DNA of 64,000 nucleotides from Blastomussa wellsi (Eukaryota; Cnidaria; Anthozoa; Scleractinia; Plerogyridae): contig OX393572.1 in assembly GCA_947652115.1 (NCBI GenBank), positions 9,374,611 through 9,438,610 of the forward strand, written 5' to 3'. Below the pieces are notes generated by a model. The model saw nothing but the letters and a program-made list of their open reading frames with translations. It did no database searches and had not been told where the DNA came from. A program made the position numbers and the translations under genes. Of this stretch, positions 58,904 to 64,000 are shown piece after piece; the first letter of the stretch is position 1; every line of letters begins with the position of its first letter.

Positions 58904-59899
58904 AATTGCTCTTCCGCGGCGTCGTTTCTTATAAAACATACTGAAATTCCCTTTTCTCACGCCCTTGGGTCCTCGTCGTCGAATTTTGCTTTTACCGATG
59001 GATAGGGCACGTGGAGTATGAAAGGGTCGCGGCAATAAATGTAAACTCTCCCCAGCCCGTGGTTTGGACCTCGTGTGTAGCGGAAATCGGTTGACGGGGA
59101 ACGCCGAACTCTGCGCATAATCTTTTGTAAGACGCCAAGTCATGGTTGTTGTTGGTCTGACTGAATGTTGGGTCGCCCGACAGCGCGCTCACGCTTTGGA
59201 TGCTTCCGAGCTGATACAGGATTCGACGAACCGTGAAGTACACGTGGAAGATGTAGAAAGCCCGCACCTGCGGCGGCAGATTCAGCGTTATGTTGTCAAA
59301 TACTTCTCGTGAGATTCCGCAACCTGTCGTAGCGCACCACACTGCAAAGTTCAGCTGCTGTTCCCAGAACGATAGATTTGGCCCCGCTAGCCATTTTTTT
59401 GTGGGCTTTCACGTTTCGAACTTTATCTGTTCCTTGGTAAATATCTCTCTGAACTTTGTATTAAAATACTGGTCAGGGGAGACATAAATATTGATTTATT
59501 TGTTGAATATTTTCTTCAAACTCGGTGCAGCGTCTTAAAATGGAACTGCTGGAACCGGCAGCGACCTTTTTGCACTGGGCGATGAGAGAAGCCGCCAATG
59601 TCATCCAAACCCAGCGCGCTTTTCATGCCTGCACTTCAATATTTGCGGTCTGAACAGAAGACGCTTTGCAGACTGCCGGGACCCTCTTTGTAAAATATTT
59701 CAGCTGTTGCTGTGTGGTCCGACGCAAAAAATGTCTGTGCTTCAAATTTGCTTTTGTTGGCCCTCCGAAACCGTGCAGAAAAAGCCTCGCACGCCTTGGA
59801 TTGTGCAAGCTTCGCGTTGCCGGCAGACTGCGCTCTTTTTTCGAGATAGTCAAACGCAACAGAATCTGTTTGTGTACGTGCGGTTTTCCAGATGTTCAT
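58904..59899 (-). pseudogene. Anchored-protein gene, 5' part, A-5 (cut by element B)
   Basis: The start at 59899 reads MNIWKTARTQTDSVAFDYL; then several frames with stops, WCATTGCGISREVFDN, FYIFHVYFTVRRILYQLG and PYSAKAKF-like codons, reaching the element B border. The gene continues at 44838-45050. Confidence 0.6.
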
Positions 59900-59953
59900 C
59901 TTTATATATTCCCCGTTATTTTTCAATTGAAAATTTGCGCGCAACAAAATAAA

Positions 59954-60592
59954 ATGGTTGTGCTTACTATTTCTACGTCTTCTAATCCATGCACCGTCAA
60001 TTTTGACACCCCGATTCCAGAGGCCTCTTTCGTAAGGCTGTTGTCTTGTTCGCTTTATAATTCGTGGCATAATTTGAAAAACGATGGGGTAATTGCAATG
60101 TATGATCCACAAGGTAAACGTGCTGTTCCCATTACTTTCCCCAGAGGGTATTACACTCTTGAAAGTATGGCTCAAAATATAGAACATGCTTTCGCTAAAT
60201 TTAATGTAAAACTTCCCACTCAAATCCATACACCAGCTGGTGCAATGGTAATTGACAACTTTGGGAATAAAGGAATAACTCTTGACAGTGACTTAGCCGA
60301 TTTTCTTGGTATATCCCGCGTTTTGTTTTTTAGAACTTTCGTCAAGCGGCTTAGAACACCGAGTACTTACTTTGTCCATTGCGACTTGGTTGACCGCAAT
60401 CAAAATTTGGTCAATGGAAAAGCTTCAACTCTACTTGCAAAGTTTGACATCCGAGGGGAAGCTTTCCAAAAAGTCCACTATCAAAAGGACGAACAGCCGC
60501 CCTTTCGTGACGCTTCGACTGACAAAGATGAGGACGGAGAGCTTCTTGATTTTAACGATCAACCTCTAGAATTCGAATTGCAAATCATTTGA
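59954..60592 (+). CDS. Penton-like minor capsid protein, intact A-5 copy
   Basis: A 212-residue uninterrupted frame, start at 59954 (MVVLTISTSSNPCTVNFDTP). It aligns with 20048-20719 along its whole length, with a single 11-codon in-frame deletion just before DEDGELLDFNDQP, removing the strand that reads SVTLSVRDV in A-2. Possibly single jelly-roll. It is one of the few undamaged capsid-type genes in the window. Confidence 0.65.
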   Translation: MVVLTISTSSNPCTVNFDTPIPEASFVRLLSCSLYNSWHNLKNDGVIAMYDPQGKRAVPITFPRGYYTLESMAQNIEHAFAKFNVKLPTQIHTPAGAMVIDNFGNKGITLDSDLADFLGISRVLFFRTFVKRLRTPSTYFVHCDLVDRNQNLVNGKASTLLAKFDIRGEAFQKVHYQKDEQPPFRDASTDKDEDGELLDFNDQPLEFELQII

Positions 60593-60959
60593 AAAAATAA
60601 AATCTGTTTATATACCATGTCTTCTGCAAATGTGTTGCCTAGCGCTCGGCCTATTTATCCAGAGCTTCCCCTGGAAAGAACCAATTTCCGTCTAACTGAG
60701 ATCAGCAAAATTGAAAAAGAAATCGCCGATGAGGCTGAACATTACAGGCTTGTGTTGAAAAAATACAAGAAAGCTCGGAAAGTGATTCACTATTCCGTGG
60801 TCTCCATTGGCTTTGCAAGTGCCGCCCTGTCTTCCGGGGCCGTTGCATCTTCACTCACTGGTGTCGGAATTGTGGTCGGAGCGCCTGTTGCTGGAATAAT
60901 ATAATTTGGTTTTATCAACTGGGTTGATAATGTCAATTGGCCACCGTAAAGAGATTCAA

Positions 60960-60999
60960 GAGCTGACGTTTCGAGCGTTAGCCCTTCGTCGGAGCGAAT
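60960..60999 (-). ncRNA. Hammerhead ribozyme-like motif of the Penelope-like element
   Basis: On the minus strand the order is CCGACGA, a short hairpin AGGGCTAACGCTC, then GAAAC and GTC. This is the compact hammerhead layout known in Penelope-like elements (core CUGANGA ... GAAA ... UH). The expected CUGACGA reads CCGACGA here, a core change that should weaken or abolish cleavage. Confidence 0.6.
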
Positions 61000-61457
61000 C
61001 AAGGAATTGTGCGTCGTGTGTTTTTATATACAGAAAGATGGAGCTTCGCTATTGGCTGGTGCCTGGTAACGTGAAAACTTCGGAATAAATTAGTTGAATG
61101 AAAAGCGTTCGTTGATACCGTGAGGATTAAGAGTGCCGATTTGAAAAATAAATTTTTGTTCTAGAGTTTTACGGCTTTCCGTGTTTCCTTGGTGAAGGGA
61201 AAGGCCGCAGACTGCCATATGTTGCTTAGAATGATTTGGGAAATTGAAGTGTCTCGTGACCGGTTTCGATGCATTTTTGTCGTCTTTCTCTACGTCACGA
61301 AGGTGTTCTCGGAATCGGTCGCCAAGTCGTCTCCCTGTTTCGCCGATTTATAGCTTTTTGCAAAGAGTGCAAGTTATACAGTAGATGGCATTGGCTGAGG
61401 TACAGGTGAAATGATCAGTGATTGTGATAGATCGCTTGGGTCCCGATATTTTGTCAA

Positions 61458-61657
61458 NNNNNNNNNNNNNNNNNNNNNNNNNNNNNNNNNNNNNNNNNNN
61501 NNNNNNNNNNNNNNNNNNNNNNNNNNNNNNNNNNNNNNNNNNNNNNNNNNNNNNNNNNNNNNNNNNNNNNNNNNNNNNNNNNNNNNNNNNNNNNNNNNNN
61601 NNNNNNNNNNNNNNNNNNNNNNNNNNNNNNNNNNNNNNNNNNNNNNNNNNNNNNNNN
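61458..61657. other. Assembly gap (200 N)
   Basis: Exactly 200 unknown bases, a round number that suggests a placeholder of unknown true size within the Penelope-like element. Confidence 0.99.
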
Positions 61658-62089
61658 GTTATACTTCCCACCGACGCAGCACCACAGTTCCTTTAGAAAC
61701 TTACCCCCTCTATTCATTTGTTGCTGGAATAGCCGCCCTTTCAGGGTTTGCTTCCACAGGCCTGTCTGTTGTTAACAAGAAGCTGGAAAGGAAAGTTAAA
61801 AAGCACATGAAAATTCAAGCTCTGGCCCTTGCAAAGCATGACTCAATGAAAAGCTCCGTCTCTCAAGCTCTTGATGATAACAATGTTCCCAACACTCGTG
61901 AAATGCAGAAATATCGTGAACTCAAAGCGAGACTGCGGGAAAACTTCGCGGAAAAACCGTCCGATTTACGACAGTCGGATCTTGAAAAGATAAAAAACCA
62001 GGTTCGGCAAGAGTTTCGAAAAAAACTGGCGGCGTCCAGCACAAATTTGTACTAAACTTTGAGACAAAAAAAAACAAAAATCTTTGTCT

Positions 62090-62535
62090 GTTTTAAAAAG
62101 TAGATAACGCGTAACGTTGTGTGATGTTGTCACGCGTGACGTTGTCTGATTGTGTCACGCGTGACGTTGCGTGACTGGTCACACACAGGGGCAAAACCCT
62201 TGTCGGATGGTGCTCGGTGGCTGTTTGTTGCATGGCCTTTGCCAGGCGGCTGTCAATTCCCATTTTACCTCTGGGAGCGAGGTTTGAAATCCCGCGGGGG
62301 GATTTCTGAGCTCCCTCCTGTTACCAGTAGGGCCCAGGCGGGCTCAACCCGAGGGCAATGTCCCACTGGAAGGACTTCCCCTATACCCGGTAATTCACCA
62401 TCCGCACAAGCCGTTATGACGGGATTCAGACCGGGGCCAGCGGTCACCTCCCTTGGCTTCACCAGAATTTGTGGACTAACACGTTCATGGCAAGTTCGCT
62501 TATATACTGAGACCAGTCTGGCGTTTAGCTGTTTG
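62090..62535 (-). repeat. GC-rich subterminal block of type A, A-5 copy
   Basis: The complement of 18920-19370 in inverted orientation, as expected for inverted copy A-5. It contains two TCACGCGTGA palindromes (about 62131 and 62156) in GTGATGTTGTCACGCGTGAC and similar contexts. Similarity to A-2 runs on to about 62530 (CAGTCTGGCGTTTA). Not coding. Confidence 0.65.
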
Positions 62536-62779
62536 GCTCATCAAGTATTTTATTTAATGATACAAAATAAAGAATAAATGTTTTGCTTACCTTTCTCGTT
62601 GTATTTTGTCGTTGTTTTCCGTTGTTTTGATTACGTGAGTAGAGAAAACAGGTCTAATTCCTGTACGTATTCGTAGTCGGAGCTCTCAGCGAAATGAATC
62701 CATCTACCATCAATCAATCAATCAGTCAGTCAGTCAGCAGATCACGAACGATGCATACAGTAGTACTTGGAACTCTTAT
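62536..62779. other. Flank with ATCA/GTCA microsatellite
   Basis: AT-rich sequence with an (ATCA)n(GTCA)n tract at about 62707-62738. No gene is seen. Confidence 0.6.
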
Positions 62780-63115
62780 GCGTCCTTGCGCACTTCATAA
62801 AGATCGGCGATATACTTGATTATGTTACCAAAAGGATCCTCTCCATAGTGCTTACGCCACAACCACTCCTTTAGGTAGCTTTCGAAGAGATCTTTGGATG
62901 TTCCTCTACGGGGCATACTTCGTTTTATTCCCCACCATGTATTTTCAATGCGCTGCGTGTGCGCACCTGTGTCTGGGTCTATGAAGTTTAGGCTATGGTT
63001 AACTATGAGGCGACTATAGCCCTCGTCATTGCGGCAATCGTAAGCTTTTCACATGTCGCTCATCACGCGTGTTCCAGGCAATATTTGAGCGCGAATGGTT
63101 GGCAAGAGAGTATCT
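62780..63115 (-). pseudogene. Merlin/ISXO2-like transposase C-terminal fragment
   Basis: Minus-strand codons read IRAQILPGTRVMSDM, a stop, then KAYDCRNDEGYSRLIVNHSL, FIDPDTGAHTQRIENTWWG, IKRSMPRRGTSKDLFESYL and KEWLWRKHYGEDPFGNII. GAHTQRIENTW and the following basic helix are the hallmark of DDE_Tnp_IS1595/ISXO2 (Merlin) transposases. The catalytic Asp (SD), Asn/Asp region and Glu (IEN) are visible, but a stop interrupts it and the N-terminal half is degraded further upstream (to about 63300). Confidence 0.75.
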
Positions 63116-63375
63116 TTATCCCTGCTCTCTACGAAATAGTATTATTTCAGGCATCTCGTGGACACTTGTTTGACGACGCGAGCAGGTTGTGTTCCTTGTA
63201 CCACTGTATGCACCAGCCGTGTTCTGAGATTATACAGAACAGCTTGAACAGATTTATGGACGTCAACGACATAACAGTACACAAGAAACGGGAAACGACG
63301 AAAAATTGACGAAGACCGGACGCCACAAAAAAACAGAAGATAACTTAGAAAAATGAAGCAAAATATAGGTTGATA

Positions 63376-63475
63376 ATTTGTGGTGTAGTGGTATAGATGA
63401 TGGACTGGTAATCCGACAACGGTCTTGAAGGTAGGTGAAGGCTTGCTGTGGTAAAAAAAAAAGAAAAAAGAAGAA
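63376..63475 (+). repeat. Possible tRNA-derived SINE
   Basis: TGGTGTAGTGGTATAGATGA resembles a tRNA A box (TGGTGTAGTGG). A weak B-box-like GGTCTTGAAGG follows 40 bases later, then an A-rich tail. No cloverleaf could be drawn with confidence, so this is a tentative SINE head, not a tRNA gene. Confidence 0.3.
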
Positions 63476-63869
63476 ATATTCGACTGGAATCTGGGCAGAG
63501 AAATGCGGAGTAGAAGAGAGGGAAATAAGAAGAAGAAAAAGGGTGAAAGGGAAGGAGAAGGAGAGAGCAGAGAAGACCATTTTTATTCAAACTGTAAGTA
63601 GCAATTAACGATGTATGTATTCAAATCCTTAGGGGATATCTATTGTTTAAAAAGACAATAAAGCGCATGCATAATTAAGCATTCAGCATGCATAATAGAT
63701 GTATGGGGCTGTGCGGAAATTTTTCCGTCTCAACTTCTGTGGCGGAAAAAGAACTTTCAGCTGGCTGGGCCTAAGATTTTTCTCAATTCAGCCTCTGGTT
63801 TGCCAAAGTCGTAACCGTGAGCGGTCAGCCATTTTGTAATCCGATGGCCTGGGGGACAAAGACTTCAAA
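63476..63869. other. Flank, no gene seen
   Basis: Purine-rich tract at 63450-63580 followed by AT-rich sequence with short inverted ATGCATAATTAAGCATTCAGC-like motifs near 63665. The part from about 63760 on may belong to the adjacent accessory gene end. Confidence 0.5.
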
Positions 63870-64000
63870 TTGGTCACGTTGTTTGAGCGTCTCGGTTCAC
63901 ATTATTTTTTATAAACATTCCGCTGTAGTCGATTTCATCAAACGTTGGGTCGCCGAGGCACGTTTCCGTTTCGTAAACGGTCGATGCCATTTTTTCGACA
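63870..64000 (-). pseudogene. Second zinc-finger accessory gene, edge of another type A end
   Basis: Minus-strand codons include CRKNG at the window edge and, in another frame, CLGDPTFDEIDYSGMFIKN, matching KNGVEHFLGDPSFDESDYDE at 2805-2870. The gene runs out of the window. Its position beyond the GC-rich block of A-5 fits the accessory end of that element. Confidence 0.5.

Larger units (their letters stand above)
60899..61718 (-). mobile_element. Penelope-like element remnant with GIY-YIG domain
   Basis: Flanked by a 13-bp direct repeat TGTTGCTGGAATA (60886-60898 and 61719-61731). On the minus strand, degenerate codons resemble the C-terminal GIY-YIG endonuclease of Penelope-like elements: HFTCTSANAIYCITCTLCKK, a GD.L.D.F.EHL-like stretch near 61310, then HFNFPNHSKQHMAVCGLSL and QKFIFQIGTLNPHG. 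A hammerhead-type motif lies near the 3' end. The 200-base N gap falls inside it, so the true length and the reverse transcriptase are unknown. Confidence 0.75.
60617..62055 (+). pseudogene. Glycine-rich membrane protein, A-5 copy, split by a Penelope-like element
   Basis: The start at 60617 (after TATATACC) reads MSSANVLPSARPIYPELPLE. It is open to VVGAPVAGI at 60898, where the insertion begins. After the second copy of the 13-bp target sequence it resumes in the same frame (AALSGFASTGLSVVNKKLER) and ends with KKLAASSTNLY at 62053. Without the insertion the gene would be an open frame, so it was intact when the element landed. Confidence 0.75.

Noticed and set aside
61348..62055. Open frames that span the N gap
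   Set aside because: They depend on 200 unknown bases and cannot be treated as continuous.
63376..63450. A tRNA gene
   Set aside because: Only an A-box-like sequence is convincing; no cloverleaf or proper B box. Listed as a possible SINE instead.

Overview
This window is eukaryotic (invertebrate animal) DNA made almost entirely of nested, decayed Maverick/Polinton (adintovirus-like) elements. The diagnostic genes are protein-primed family-B DNA polymerases, retrovirus-type DDE integrases, packaging ATPases, jelly-roll capsid proteins and, in one lineage, an adenain-like cysteine protease. Smaller retroelements and DNA transposons have inserted into them: a solo LTR, a Penelope-like element with a hammerhead-type motif, the 3' end of a non-LTR element, a MITE and a Merlin/ISXO2-like fragment. 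No intron-bearing host gene could be identified. From memory of related families, the type A genes and the Penelope element look most like those in cnidarian genomes, so a cnidarian host is my best but low-confidence guess. A 200-base N run marks an assembly gap.

Two unrelated element lineages are present. Type A has a fixed gene order: zinc-finger accessory genes; GC-rich subterminal block; glycine-rich membrane protein (-); penton-like protein (-); long protein with a C-terminal anchor (+); coiled-coil membrane protein (-); major capsid protein (+); packaging ATPase (+); four small genes P, Q, R and S (+); gene T (+); integrase (+); DNA polymerase (-). Type B carries the family known from C. 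elegans F54H12.2/F54H12.3: a long minus-strand chain of overlapping capsid and packaging genes, and a plus-strand polymerase.

Layout. 1-1310: end of a type B fragment (B0: protease, capsid protein) with a MITE. 1345-4030: an unidentified ORF, then a type A end (A-0). 4040-17998: type A copy A-1, complete in gene order but full of frameshifts. 18000-34300: A-2, the best type A copy, bounded by inverted minisatellite repeats. 34300-35756: A-3, a fragment. 35757-43645: A-4, starting at a large palindrome. 43650-45050 and 58898-62535: A-5, an inverted copy split by element B. 45051-58897: element B, 13,847 bp, with about 380-bp terminal inverted repeats and an exact 6-bp target duplication (CAATTG). 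62536-64000: flank with a Merlin-like transposase fragment, a possible SINE and the edge of another type A end.

How the genes fit together. In each lineage the integrase would insert the element, the protein-primed polymerase would copy it, the ATPase would package it, and double and single jelly-roll proteins would form an icosahedral capsid. Small basic, glycine-glycine-containing proteins in type B would act as core proteins or protease substrates. Nearly every large gene is broken in every copy. However, the type A penton-like gene is open in two copies, and genes P, R, T and the integrase are open in A-2, which points to fairly recent decay. Two organisational features stand out: type A start codons sit a few bases after a TATA motif, and type B late genes overlap by ATGA or TGATG at almost every junction.
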